Shown: positions 36,562-50,848 of the stretch, one piece after another
How positions within the stretch are numbered: position 1 is the first letter of the stretch
How the letters are laid out: every line of letters begins with the position of its first letter
Origin: Liolophura sinensis
Taxonomy: Eukaryota > Mollusca > Polyplacophora > Chitonida > Chitonidae
Assembly: GCF_032854445.1 (NCBI RefSeq)
Contig: NW_027018192.1
Coordinates: 1-60,036 of the forward strand
Length of the DNA stretch: 60,036 nucleotides
Direction: 5' to 3'
Made by a program: the position numbers and the translations under genes
Notes under the pieces: generated by a model
Databases searched by the model: none
What the model was told of the DNA's origin: nothing
The model's input: only the letters and a program-made list of their open reading frames with translations

Positions 36562-39500
36562 TACCAGGCAAAAATCCAAAAGTGGAAAAACTGTTCCAAT
36601 GCTGCTGGTAAGAGGCTAATCCGACGTATTTTTTTGACGAGAAATCGAATGGTGCAAACCACGTTGCTCTCCGACTAATACTTTTGGCTGTAGCCACAAA
36701 TGAATAATCATTGATGTCAAGATCACGTGCCCAGCAACGGCTCTTACTCCATGGAAACCAAGGAAATTTGCAATTTTTCAACAGCTGGAGATGCTGGCCC
36801 AATTGCGCATCTTTTGGCACCTTATTGATGTGGGTCCAGTGTTCAATTGTACTTTTTACAGCGGACTGTATCAAGTACCTTGTGTTTTTTTATATACAAA
36901 TGGTGTGGTTTTTCTACATGTAGATAAAGACATTGAGTTTGTCTCGACTTAGAAGTAAGACAACTTCTGGGTGAGTTAAATGGGCTTGGCCCAAAGATTT
37001 GACGTCGTCTGGGCTACCGAAGGGCACATAACTTATAATGAAAAGTTGAATATAGCAATGACCAGTCGCGATTGTACATAGTTAATGTAGCCGATTTCAA
37101 TTAGAAAAAATACCAGGCAAAAATCCAAAAGTGGAAAAACTGTTCCAATGCTGCTGGTAAGAGGCTAATCCGACGTAATTTTTGACGAGAAATCGAATGG
37201 TGCAAACCACGTTGCTCTCCGACTAATACTTTTGGCTGTAGCCACAAATGAATAATCATTGATGTCAAGATCACGTGCCAGCAACGGCTCTTACTCCATG
37301 GAAACCAAGGAAATTTGCAATTTTTCAACAGCTGGAGATGCCTGACCCAATTGCGCATCTTTTGGCACCTATTGATGTGGGTCAGTGTTCAATTGTACTT
37401 TTTACAGCGGACTGTATCAAGTACCTTGTGTTTTTTTTATATACAAATGGTGTGGTTTTTCTACATGTAGATAAAGACATTGAGTTTGTCTTCGACTTAG
37501 AAGTAAGACATTTGCTGGGTGAGTTAAATGGGCTTGGCCCAAAGATTTGACGTCGTCTGGGCTACCGAAGGGCACATAACTTATAATGAAAAAGTTGAAT
37601 ATAGTAATGACCAGTCGCGATTGTACATAGTTAATGTAGCCGATTTCAGTTAGCAAAAAGACAGGCAAAAATCCAAAGTAGAAAAACTGTTCCAATGCTG
37701 CTGGTAAGAGGCTAATCCGACGTATTTTTTGACGAGAAATCGAATGGTGCAAACCGCGTTGCTCTCCGACCAATACTTTTGGCTTTAGCCACAAATGAAT
37801 AATCATTGATGTCAAGATCACGTGCCCAGCAACGGCTCTTACTCCATGGAAACCAAGGAAATTGCAATTTTTCAACAGCTGGAGATGCCTGGCCCAATTG
37901 CGCATCTTTTGGCACCTTATTGATGTGGGTCAGTGTTCAATTGTACTTTTTACAGCGGACTGTATCAAGTACCTTGTGTTTTTTTATATACAAATGGTGT
38001 GGTTTTTCTACATGTAGATAAAGACATTGTGTTTGTCTTCGACTTAGAAGTGAGACAACTGCTGGGTGAGTTAAATGGGCTTTGCCCAAAGATTTGACGT
38101 CGTCTGGGCTACCGAAGGCCACATAACTTATAATGAAAAGTTGAATATAGTAATGACCAGTCGCGATTGTACATAGTTAATGTAGCAGATTTCAATTAGC
38201 AAAAAGACCTGGCAAAAATCCAAAAGTAGAAAAACTGTTCCAATGCTGCTGGTAAGAGGCTAATCCGACGTATTTTTTGACGAGAAATCGAATGGTGCAA
38301 ACCGCGTTGCTCTCCGACCAATACTTTTGGCTGTAGCCACAAATGAATAATCATTGATGTCAAGATCACGTGCCCAGCAACGGCTCTTACTCCATGGAAA
38401 CCAAGGAAATTTGCAATTTTTCAACAGCTGGAGATGCCTGGCCCAATTGCGCATCTTTTGGCACCTTATTCATGTGGGTCAGTGTTCAATTGTACTTTTT
38501 ACAGCGGACTGTATCAAGTACCTTGTGTTTTTTTATATACAAATGGTGTGGTTTTTCTACATGTAGATAAAGACATTGTGTTTGTCTTCGACTTAGAAGT
38601 GAGACAACTGCTGGGTGAGTTAAATGGGCTTGGCCCAAAGATTTGACGTCGTCTGGGCTACCGAAGGGCACATAACTTATAATGAAAAGTTGAATATAGT
38701 AATGACCAGTCGCGATTGTACATAGTTAATGTAGCCGATTTCAATTAGCAAAAAGACCTGGCAAAAATCCAAAAGTAGAAAAACTGTTCCAATGCTGCTG
38801 GTAAGAGGCTAATCCGACGTATTTTTTGACGAGAAACGAATGGTGCAAACCGCGTTGCTCTCCGACCAATACTTTTGGCTGTAGCCACAAATGAATAATC
38901 ATTGATGTCAAGATCACGTGCCCAGCAACGGCTCTTACTCCATGGAAACCAAGGAAATTTGCAATTTTTCAACAGCTGGAGATGCCTGGCCCAGTTGCGC
39001 ATCTTTTGGCACCTATTGATGTGGGTCAGTGTTCAATTGTCCTTTTTACAGCGGACTGTATCAAGTACCTTGTGTTTTTTTTATATACAAATGGTGTGGT
39101 TTTTCTACATGTAGATAAAGACTTTGAGTTTGTCTTCGACTTAGAAGTAAGACATTTGCTGGGTGAGTTAAATGGGCTTGGCCCAAAGATTTGACGTCGT
39201 CTGGGCTACCGAAGGGCACATAACTTATAATGAAAAGTTGAATATAGTAATGACCAGTCCGCGATTGTACATAGTTAATGTAGCCGAAATCAGTTAGCAA
39301 AAAGACCATGCAAAAATCCAAAAGTGGAAAAACTGTTCCAATGCTGCTGGTAAGAGGCTAATCCGACGTATTTTTTTGACGAGAAATCGAATGGTGCAAA
39401 CCGCGTTGCTCTCCGACCAATACTTTTGGCTGTAGCCACAAATGAATAATCATTGATGTCAAGATCACGTGCCCAGCAACGGCTCTTACTCATGGAAACC

Positions 39501-40950
39501 CAAGGAAATTGCAATTTTTCAACAGCTGGAGATGCCTGGCCCAATTGCGCATCTTTTGGCACCTTATTGATGTGGGTCAGTGTTCAATTGTCCTTTTTAC
39601 AGCGGACTGTATCAAGTACCTTGTGTTTTTTTTTATATACAAATGGTGTGGTTTTTCTACATGTAGATAAAGACTTTGAGTTTGTCTTCGACTTAGAAGT
39701 AAGACATTTGCTGGGTGAGTTAAATGGGCTTGGCCCAAAGATTTGACGTCGTCTGGGCTACCGAAGGGCACATAACTTATAAATGAAAAGTTGAATATAG
39801 TAATGACCAGTCGCGATTGTACATAGTTAATGTAGCCGAAATCAGTTAGCAAAAGACCAGGCAAAAATCCAAAGTAGAAAAACTGTTCCAATGCTGCTGG
39901 TAAGAGGCTAATCCGACGTATTTTTTGACGAGAAATCGAATGGTGCAAACCGCGTTGCTCTCCGACCAATACTTTTGGCTGTAGCCACAAATGAATAATC
40001 ATTGATGTCAAGATCACGTGCCCAGCAACGGCTCTTACTCCATGGAAACCAAGGAAATTTGTAATTTTTTAACAGCTGGGGATGCCTGGCCAATTGCGCA
40101 TCTTTTGGCACCTTATTGATGTGGGTCAGTGTTCAATTGTCCTTTTTACAGCGGACTGTATCAAGTACCTTGTGTTTTTTTATATACAAATGGTGTGGTT
40201 TTTCTACATGTAGATAAAGACTTTGAGTTTGTCTTCGACTTAGAAGTAAGACATTTGCTGGGTGAGTTAAATGGGCTTGGCCAAAGATTTGACGTCGTCT
40301 GGGCTACCGAAGGGCACATAACTTATAATGAAAAGTTGAATATAGTAATGACCAGTCGCGATTGTACATAGTTAATGTAGCCGAAATCAGTTAGCAAAAA
40401 GACCAGGCAAAAATCAGAAGTAGAAAAACTGTTCCAATGCTGCTGGTAAGAGGCTAATCCGACGTATTTTTTGACGAGAAATCGAATGGTGCAAACCGCG
40501 TTGCTCTCCGACCAATACTTTGGCTGTAGCCACAAATGAATAATCATTGATGTCAAGATCACGTGCCCAGCAACGGCTCTTACTCCATGGAAACCAAGGA
40601 AATTTGCAATTTTTTAACAGCTGGGGATGCCTGGCCCAATTGCGCATCTTTTGGCACCTTATTGATGTGGGTCAGTGTTCAATTGTACTTTTTACAGCGG
40701 ACTGTATCAAGTACCTTGTGTTTTTTTTATATACAAATGGTGTGTTTTTCTACATGTAGATAAAGACATTGAGTTTGTCCTTCGACTTAGAAGTAAGACA
40801 ACTGCTGGTGAGTTAAGTGGGCTTGGCCCAAAGATTTGACGTCGTCTGGGCTACCGAAAGGCACATAACTTATAATGAAAAGTTGAATATAGTAATGACC
40901 AGTCGCGATTGTACATAGTTAATGTAGCCGATTTCAATTAGCAAAAAGAC

Positions 40951-41497
40951 CAGGCAAAATCTAAAAGTGGAAAAACTGTTCCAATGCTGCTGGTAAGAGG
41001 CTAATCCGACGTATTTTTTGACGAGAAATCGAATGGTGCAAACCGCGTTGCTCTCCGACCAATACTGTTGGCTGTAGCCACAAATGGAATAATCATTGAT
41101 ATCAAGATCACGTGCCCAGCAACTGCTCTTACTCCATGGAAACCAAGGAAATTTGCAATTTTTCAACAGCTGGAGATGCCTGGCCCAATTGCGCATCTTT
41201 TGGCACTTTTGATGTGGGTCAGTGTTAAATTGGTACTTTTTACAACGGACTGTATCAAGTACCTTGTGTTTTTTTTATATACAAATGGTTTGGTTTTCTA
41301 CATGTAGATAAAGACATTGAGTTTGTCTTCGACTTAGAAGTAAGACATTTGCTGGGTGAGTTAAATGGGCTTGGCCCAAAGATTTGACGTCGTCTGGGCT
41401 ACCGAAGGGCACATAACTTATAATGAAAAGTTGAATATAGTAATGACCAGTCGCGATTGTACATAGTTAATGTAGCCGATTTCAATTAGAAAAAATA
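40951..41497 (+). repeat. Variant satellite monomer X, copy 1
   Basis: Marked by TCTAAAAGTGG, ACTGTTGGC, TTGATATCAAG, CAACTGCTC, GTTAAATT, TACAACGG and ATGGTTTGG. The preceding monomer carries GTTAAGTGGG. Confidence 0.9.
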
Positions 41498-43730
41498 CAG
41501 GCAAAAATCCAAAAGTGGAAAAACTGTTCCAATGCTGCTGGTAAGAGGCTAATCCGACGTATTTTTTGACGAGAAATCGAATGGTGCAAACCACGTTGCT
41601 CTCCGACCAATACTTTTGGCTGTAGCCACAAATGAATAATCATTGATGTCAAGATCACGTGCCCAGCAACGGCTCTTACTCCATGGAAACCAAGGAAATT
41701 TGCAATTTTTCAACAGCTGGAGATGCCTGGCCCAATTGCGCATCTTTTGGCACCTTATTGATGTGGGTCAGTGTTCAATTGTCCTTTTTACAGCGGACTG
41801 TATCAAGTACCTTGTGTTTTTTTTATATACAAATGGTGTGGTTTTTCTACATGTAGATAAAGACATTGAGTTTGTCTTCGACTTAGAAGTAAGACATTTG
41901 CTGGGTGAGTAAATGGGCTTGGCCCAAAGATTTGACGTCGTCTGGGCTACCGAAGGGCACATAACTTATAATGAAAAGTTGAATATAGTAATGACCATTC
42001 GCGATTGTACATAGTTAATGTAGCCGATTTCAATTAGAAAAAAATTACCAGGCAAAAATCCAAAAGTGGAAAAACTGTTCCAATGCTGCTGGTAAGAGGC
42101 TAATCCGACGTATTTTTGACGAGAAATCGAATGGTGCAAACCGCGTTGCTCTCCGACCAATATTTTTGGCTGTAGCCACAAATGAATAATCATTGATGTC
42201 AAGATCACGTGCCCAGCAACGGCTCTTACTCCATGGAAACCAAGGAAATTTGCAATTTTCAACAGCTGGAGATGCCTGGCCCAATTGCGCATCTTTTGGC
42301 ACCTTATTGATGTGGGTCAGTGTTCAATTGTCCTTTTTACAGCGGACTGTATCAAGTACCTTGTGTTTTTTTTATATACAAATGGTGTGGTTTTTTCTAC
42401 ATGTAGATAAAGACTTTGAGTTTGTCTTCGACTTAGAAGTAAGACATTGCTGGGTGAGTTAAATGGCTTGGCCCAAAGATTTGACGTCGTCCTGGGCTAC
42501 CGAAGGGCACATAACTTATAATGAAAAGTTGAATATAGTAATGACCAGTCGCGATTGTACATAGTTAATGTAGCCGAAATCAGTTAGCAAAAAGACCAGC
42601 AAAAATCCAAAAGTAGAAAAACTGTTCAATGCTGCTGGTAAGAGGCTAATCCGACGTATTTTTTGACGAGAAATCGAATGGTGCAAACCGCGTTGCTCTC
42701 CGACCAATACTGTTGGCTGTAGCCACAAATGAATAATCATTGATGTCAAGATCACGTGCCAGCAACGGCTCTTACTCCATGGAAACCAAGGAAATTTGCA
42801 ATTTTCAACAGCTGGAGATGCCTGGCCCCAATTGCGCATCTTTTGGCACCTTATTGATGTGGAGTCAGTGTTCAATTTGTACTTTTTACAGCGGGACTGT
42901 ATCAAGTACCTTGTGTTTTTTTTATATACAAATGGTGTGGTTTTTTCTACATGTAGATAAAAGACATTGAGTTTGTCTTCGGACTTAGAAGTAAGACAAC
43001 TGCTGGGTGAGTTAAATGGGCTTGGCCCAAAGATTTGACGTCGTCTGGGCTACCGAAGGGCACATAACTTATAATGAAAAGTTGAATATAGTAATGACCA
43101 GTCGCGATTGTACATAGTTAATGTAGCCGATTTCAATTCGCAAAAAGACCAGGCAAAAATCCAAAAGTAGAAAAACTGTTCCAATGCTGCTGGTAAGAGG
43201 CTAATCCGACGTATTTTTTGACGAGAAATCGAATGGTGCAAACCGCGTTGCTCTCCGACCAATACTTTTGGCTGTAGCCACAAATGAATAATCATTGATG
43301 TCAAGATCACGTGCCCAGCACGGCTCTTACTCCATGGAAACCAAGGAAATTTGCAATTTTTCAACAGCTGGAGATGCCTGGCCCCAATTGCGCATCTTTT
43401 GGCACCTTATTGATGTGGGTCAGTGTTAAATTGTACTTTTTACAGCGGACTGTATCAAGTACCTTGTGTTTTTTTTTATATACAAATGGTGTGGTTTTTC
43501 TACATGTAGATAAAGACTTTGAGTTTGTCCTCGACTTAGAAGTAAGACATTTGCTGGGTGAGTTAAATGGGCTTGGCCCAAAGATTTGACGTCGTCTGGG
43601 CTACCGAAGGGCACATAACTTATAATGAAAAGTTGAATATAGTAATGACCAGTCGCGATTGTACTAGTTAATGTAGCCGAAATCAGTTAGCAAAAGGACC
43701 AGGCAAAAATCCAAAAGTAGAAAAACTGTT

Positions 43731-45379
43731 CCAATGCTGCTGATAAGAGGCTAATCCGACGTATTTTTTGACGAGAATCGAATGGTGCAAACCGCGTTGC
43801 TCTCCGACCAATACTTTTGGCTGTAGCCACAAATGAATAATCATTGATGTCAAGATCACGTGCCCAGCAACGGCTCTTACTCCATGGAAACCAAGGAAAT
43901 TTGCAATTTTTCAACAGCTGGAGATGCCTGGCCCAATTGCGCATCTTTTGGCACCTTATTGATGTGGGTCAGTGTTCAATTGTACTTTTTACAGCGGACT
44001 GTATCAAGTACCCTTGTGTTTTTTTTATATACAAATGGTGTGGTTTTTCTACATGTAGATAAAGACATTGAGTTTGTCTTCGACTTAGAAGTAAGACATC
44101 TGCTGGGTGAGTTAAATGGGCTTGGCCAAAGATTTGACGTCGTCTGGGCTACCGAAGGGCACATAACTTATAATGAAAAGTTGAATATAGTAATGACCAG
44201 TCGCGATTGTACATAGTTAATGTAGCCGATTTCAATTCGCAAAAAGACCAGGCAAAAATCCAAAAGTAGAAAAACTGTTCCAATGCTGCTGGTAAGAGGC
44301 TAATCCGACGTATTTTTTGACGAGAAATCGAATGGTGCAAACCGCGTTGCTCTCCGACCAATACTTTTGGCTGTAGCCACAAATGAATAATCATTGATGT
44401 CAAGATCACGTGCCCAGCAACGGCTCTTACTCCATGGAAACCAAGGAAATTTGCAATTTTTCAACAGCTGGAGATGCCTGGCCCAATTGCGCATCTTTTG
44501 GCACCTTATTGATGTGGGTCAGTGTTAAATTGTACTTTTACAGCGGACTGTATCAAGTACCTTGTGTTTTTTTTATATACAAATGGTGTGGTTTTTCTAC
44601 ATGTAGATAAAGACTTTGAGTTTGTCTTCGACTTAGAAGTAAGACATTTGCTGGGTGAGTTAAATGGGCTTGGCCCAAAGATTTGACGTCGTCTGGCTAC
44701 CGAAGGGCACATAACTTATAATGAAAAGTTGAATATAGTAATGACCAGTCGCGATTGTACATAGTTAATGTAGCCGAAATCAGTTAGGCAAAAAGACCAG
44801 GCAAAAATCCAAAAGTAGAAAAACTGTTCCAATGCTGCTGGTAAGAGGCTAATCCGACGTATTTTTTGACGAGAAATCGAATGGTGCAAACCGCGTTGCT
44901 CTCCGACCAATACTTTTGGCTGTAGCCACAAATGAATAATCATTGATGTCAAGATCACGTGCCCAGCAACGGCTCTTACTCCATGGAAACCAAGGAAATT
45001 TGCAATTTTTCAACAGCTGGAGATGCCTGCCCAATTGCGCATCTTTTGGCACCTTATTGATGTGGGTCAGTGTTCAATTGTCCTTTTTTACAGCGGACTG
45101 TATCAAGTACCTTGTGTTTTTTTTATATACAAATGGTGTGGTTTTTCTACATGTAGATAAAGACTTTGAGTTTGTCTTCGACTTAGAAGTAAGACATTTG
45201 CTGGGTGAGTTAAATGGGCTTGGCCCAAAGATTTGACGTCGTCTGGGCTACCGAAGGGCACATAACTTATAATGAAAAGTTGAATATAGTAATGACCAGT
45301 CGCGATTGTACATAGTTAATGTAGCCGAAATCAGTTAGCAAAAGGACCAGGCAAAAATCCAAAAGTAGAAAAAACTGTT
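43731..45379 (+). repeat. Three-monomer satellite block
   Basis: Ordered monomers: one with GCTGATAAG, one with GTTAAATTG, and one ending in AAAAGGACC. This order is repeated with an extra monomer in the next two blocks. Confidence 0.8.
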
Positions 45380-47580
45380 CCAATGCTGCTGATAAGAGGC
45401 TAATCCGACGTATTTTTTTGACGAGAAATCGAATGGTGCAAACCGCGTTGCTCTCCGACCAATACTTTTGGCTGTAGCCACAAATGAATAATCATTGATG
45501 TCAAGATCACGTGCCCAGCAACGGCTCTTACTCCATGGAAACCAAGGAAATTTGCAATTTTCAACAGCTGGAGATGCCTGGCCCAATTGCGCATCTTTTG
45601 GCACCTTATTGATGTGGGTCAGTGTTCAATTGTACTTTTTACAGCGGACTGTATCAAGTACCTTGTGTTTTTTTTATATACAATGGTGTGGTTTTTCTAC
45701 ATGTAGATAAAGACATTGAGTTTGTCTTCGACTTAGAAGTAAGACAACTGCTGGGTGAGTTAAATGGGCTTGGCCCAAAGATTTGACGTCGTCTGGGCTA
45801 CCGAAGGGCACATAACTTATAATGAAAAGTTGAATATAGTAATGACCAGTCGCGATTGTACATAGTTATGTAGCCGATTTCAATTCGCAAAAAGACCAGG
45901 CAAAAATCCAAAAGTAGAAAAAACTGTTCCAATGCTGCTGGTAAGAGGCTAATCCGACGTATTTTTTGACGAGAAATCGAATGGTGCAAACCGCGTTGCT
46001 CTCCGACCAATACTTTTGGCTGTAGCCACAAATGAATAATCATTGATGTCAAGATCACGTGCCCAGCAACGGCTCTTACTCCATGGAAACCAAGGAAATT
46101 TGCAATTTTTCAACAGCTGGAGATGCCTGGCCCAATTGCGCATCTTTTGGCACCTTATTGATGTGGGTCAGTGTTAAATTGTACTTTTTACAGCGGACTG
46201 TATCAAGTACCTTGTGTTTTTTTTATATACAAATGGTGTGGTTTTTCTACATGTAGATAAAGACTTTGAGTTTTGTCTTCGACTTAGAAGTAAGACATTT
46301 GCTGGGTGAGTTAAATGGGCTTGGCCCAAAGATTTGACGTCGTCTGGGCTACCGAAGGCACATAACTTATAATGAAAAGTTGAATATAGTAATGACCAGT
46401 CGCGATTGTACATAGTTAATGTAGCGAAATCAGTTAGCAAAAAGACCAGGCAAAAATCCAAAAGTAGAAAAAACTGTCCAATGCTGCTGGTAAGAGGCTA
46501 ATCCGACGTATTTTTTGACGAGAAATCGAATGGTGCAAACCGCGTTGCTCTCCGACCAATACTTTTGGCTGTAGCCACAAATGAATAATCATTGATGTCA
46601 AGATCACGTGCCCAGCAACGGCTTCTTACTCCATGGAAAACCAAGGAAATTTGCAATTTTTCAACAGCTGGAGATGCCTGGCCCAATTGCGCATCTTTTG
46701 GCACCTTATTGATGTGGGTCAGTGTTCAATTGTCCTTTTTACAGCGGACCTGTATCAAGTACCTTGTGTTTTTTTTATATACAAATGGTGTGGTTTTCTA
46801 CATGTAGATAAAGACTTTGAGTTTGTCTTCGACTTAGAAGTAAGACATTTGCTGGGTGAGTTAAATGGGCTTGGCCCAAAGATTTGACGTCGTCTGGGCT
46901 ACCGAAGGGCACATAACTTATAATGAAAAGTTGAATATAGTAATGACCAGTCGCGATTGTACATAGTTAATGTAGCCGAAATCAGTTAGCAAAAAGACCA
47001 GGCAAAAATCCAAAAGTAGAAAAACTGTTCCAATGCTGCTGGTAAGAGGCTAATCCGACGTATTTTTTGACGAGAAATCGAATGGCACCGGTAAACCGCG
47101 TTGCTCTCCGACCAATACTTTTGGCTGTAGCCACAAATGAATAATCATTGATGTCAAGATCACGTGCCCAGCAACGGCTCTTACTCCATGGAAACCAAGG
47201 AAATTTGCAATTTTTAACAGCTGGGGATGCCTGCCCAATTGCGCATCTTTTGGCACCTTATTGATGTGGGTCAGTGTTCAATTGTCCTTTTTACAGCGGA
47301 CTGTATCAAGTACCTTGTGTTTTTTTTATATACAAATGGTGTGGTTTTTCTACATGTAGATAAAGACTTTGGGTTTGTCCTCGACTTAGAAGTAAGGACA
47401 TTTGCTGGTGAGTTAAATGGCTTGGCCCAAAGATTTGACGTCGTCTGGGCTACCGAAGGGCACATAACTTATAATGAAAAGTTGAATATAGTAATGACCA
47501 GTCGCGATTGTACATAGTTAATGTAGCCGAAATCAGTTAGCAAAAGGACCAGGCAAAAATCCAAAAGTAGAAAAACTGTT
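45380..47580 (+). repeat. Four-monomer satellite block, copy 1
   Basis: GATAAG monomer, GTTAAATTG monomer, TGTCCTTTT monomer, then a TTTTAACAGCTGGGG monomer ending in AAAAGGACC. The last monomer also has a local change, ATGGCACCGGTAAACC instead of ATGGTGCAAACC. Confidence 0.8.
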
Positions 47581-49780
47581 CCAATGCTGCTGATAAGAGG
47601 CTAATCCGACGTATTTTTTGACGAGAAATCGAATGGTGCAAACCGCGTTGCTCTCCGACCAATACTTTTGGCTGTAGCCACAAATGAATAATCATTGATG
47701 TCAAGATCACGTGCCCAGCAACGGCTCTTACTCCATGGAAACCAAGGAAATTTGCAATTTTTTCAACAGCTGGAGATGCCTGGCCCAATTGCGCATCTTT
47801 TGGCACCTTATTGATGTGGGTCAGTGTTCAATTGTACTTTTTACAGCGGACTGTATCAAGTACCTTGTGTTTTTTTTATATACAAATGGTGTGGTTTTTC
47901 TACATGTAGATAAAACATTGAGTTTGTCTTCGACTTAGAAGTAAGACAACTGCTGGGTGAGTTAAATGGGCTTGGCCCAAAGATTTGACGTCGTCTGGGC
48001 TACCGAAGGGCACATAACTTATAATGAAAAGTTGAATATAGTAATGACCAGTCGCGATTGTACATAGTTAATGTAGCCGATTTCAATTCGCAAAAAGACC
48101 AGGCAAAAATCCAAAAGTAGAAAAACTGTTCCAATGCTGCTGGTAAGAGGCTAATCCGACGTATTTTTTGACGAGAAATCGAATGGTGCAAACCGCGTTG
48201 CTCTCCGACCAATACTTTTGGCTGTAGCCACAAATGAATAATCATTGATGTCAAGATCACGTGCCCAGCAACGGCTCTTACTCCATGGAAACCAAGGAAA
48301 TTTGCAATTTTTCAACAGCTGGAGATGCCTGGCCCAATTGCGCATCTTTTGGCACCTTATTGATGTGGGTCAGTGTTAAATTGTACTTTTTACAGCGGAC
48401 TGTATCAAGTACCTTGTGTTTTTTTTATATACAAATGGTGTGGTTTTTCTACATGTAGATAAAGACTTTGAGTTTGTCTTCGACTTAGAAGTAAGACATT
48501 TGCTGGGTGAGTTAAATGGGCTTGGCCCAAAGATTTGACGTCGTCTGGGCTACCGAAGGGCACATAACTTATAATGAAAAGTTGAATATAGTAATGACCA
48601 GTCGCGATTGTACATAGTTAATGTAGCCGAAATCAGTTAGCAAAAAGACCAGGCAAAAATCCAAAAGTAGAAAAACTGTTCCAATGCTGCTGGTAAGAGG
48701 CTAATCCGACGTATTTTTTGACGAGAAATCGAATGGTGCAAACCGCGTTGCTCTCCGACCAATACTTTTGGCTGTAGCCACAAATGAATAATCATTGATG
48801 TCAAGATCACGTGCCCAGCAACGGCTCTTACTCCATGGAAACCAAGGAAATTTGCAATTTTTCAACAGCTGGAGATGCTTGGCCCAATTGCGCATCTTTT
48901 GGCACCTTATTGATGTGGGTCAGTGTTCAATTGTCCTTTTTACAGCGGACTGTATCAAGTACCTTGTGTTTTTTTTATATACAAATGGTGTGGTTTTTCT
49001 ACATGTAGATAAAGACTTTGAGTTTGTCTTCGACTTAGAAATAAGACATTTGCTGGGTGAGTTAAATGGGCTTGGCCCAAAGATTTGACGTCGTCTGGGC
49101 TACCGAAGGGCACATAACTTATAATGAAAAGTTGAATATAGTAATGACCAGTCGCGATTGTACATAGTTAATGTAGCCGAAATCAGTTAGCAAAAAGACC
49201 AGGCAAAAATCCAAAAGTAGAAAAACTGTTCCAATGCTGCTGGTAAGAGGCTAATCCGACGTATTTTTTGACGAGAAATCGAATGGTGCAAACCGCGTTG
49301 CTCTCCGACCAATACTTTTGGCTGTAGCCACAAATGAATAATCATTGATGTCAAGATCACGTGCCCAGCAACGGCTCTTACTCCATGGAAACCAAGGAAA
49401 TTTGCAATTTTTTAACAGCTGGGGATGCCTGGCCCAATTGCGCATCTTTTGGCACCTTATTGATGTGGGTCAGTGTTCAATTGTACTTTTTACAGCGGAC
49501 TGTATCAAGTACCTTGTGTTTTTTTTATATACAAATGGTGTGGTTTTTCTACATGTAGATAAAGACTTTGAGTTTGTCTTCGACTTAGAAGTAAGACATT
49601 TGCTGGGTGAGTTAAATGGGCTTGGCCCAAAGATTTGACGTCGTCTGGGCTACCGAAGGGCACATAACTTATAATGAAAAGTTGAATATAGTAATGACCA
49701 GTCGCGATTGTACATAGTTAATGTAGCCGAAATCAGTTAGCAAAAAGACCAGGCAAAAATCCAGAAGTAGAAAAACTGTT
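47581..49780 (+). repeat. Four-monomer satellite block, copy 2
   Basis: Same monomer order as the preceding block, except that the fourth monomer has TGTACTTTT and ends in AAAAAGACC. From here to about 55,280 every monomer is exactly 550 bp, apart from monomer X (549 bp). Confidence 0.8.
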
Positions 49781-50299
49781 CCAATGCTGCTGGTAAGAGG
49801 CTAATCCGACGTATTTTTTGACGAGAAATCGAATGGTGCAAACCGCGTTGCTCTCCGACCAATACTTTTGGCTGTAGCCACAAATGAATAATCATTGATG
49901 TCAAGATCACGTGCCCAGCAACGGCTCTTACTCCATGGAAACCAAGGAAATTTGCAATTTTTTAACAGCTGGGGATGCCTGGCCCAATTGCGCATCTTTT
50001 GGCACCTTATTGATGTGGGTCAGTGTTCAATTGTACTTTTTACAGCGGACTGTATCAAGTACCTTGTGTTTTTTTTATATACAAATGGTGTGGTTTTTCT
50101 ACATGTAGATAAAGACATTGAGTTTGTCTTCGACTTAGAAGTAAGACAACTGCTGGGTGAGTTAAGTGGGCTTGGCCCAAAGATTTGACGTCGCCTGGGC
50201 TACCGAAGGGCACATAACTTATAATGAAAAGTTGAATATAGTAATGACCAGTCGCGATTGTACATAGTTAGTGTAGCCGATTTCAATTAGCAAAAAGAC

Positions 50300-50848
50300 C
50301 AGGCAAAAATCTAAAAGTGGAAAAACTGTTCCAATGCTGCTGGTAAGAGGCTAATCCGACGTATTTTTTGACGAGAAATCGAATGGTGCAAACCGCGTTG
50401 CTCTCCGACCAATACTGTTGGCTGTAGCCACAAATGAATAATCATTGATATCAAGATCACGTGCCCAGCAACTGCTCTTACTCCATGGAAACCAAGGAAA
50501 TTTGCAATTTTTCAACAGCTGGAGATGCCTGGCCCAATTGCGCATCTTTTGGCACCTTATTGATGTGGGTCAGTGTTAAATTGTACTTTTTACAACGGAC
50601 TGTATCAAGTACCTTGTGTTTTTTTTATATACAAATGGTTTGGTTTTCTACATGTAGATAAAGACATTGAGTTTGTCTTCGACTTAGAAGTAAGACATTT
50701 GCTGGGTGAGTTAAATGGGCTTGGCCCAAAGATTTGACGTCGTCTGGGCTACCGAAGGGCACATAACTTATAATGAAAAGTTGAATATAGTAATGACCAG
50801 TCGCGATTGTACATAGTTAATGTAGCCGATTTCAATTAGAAAAAATAC
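50300..50848 (+). repeat. Variant satellite monomer X, copy 2
   Basis: Has the same set of markers as copy 1, 9,349 bp further right (17 monomers). It is 549 bp long because one T is missing in GGTTTTCTAC. Confidence 0.9.
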
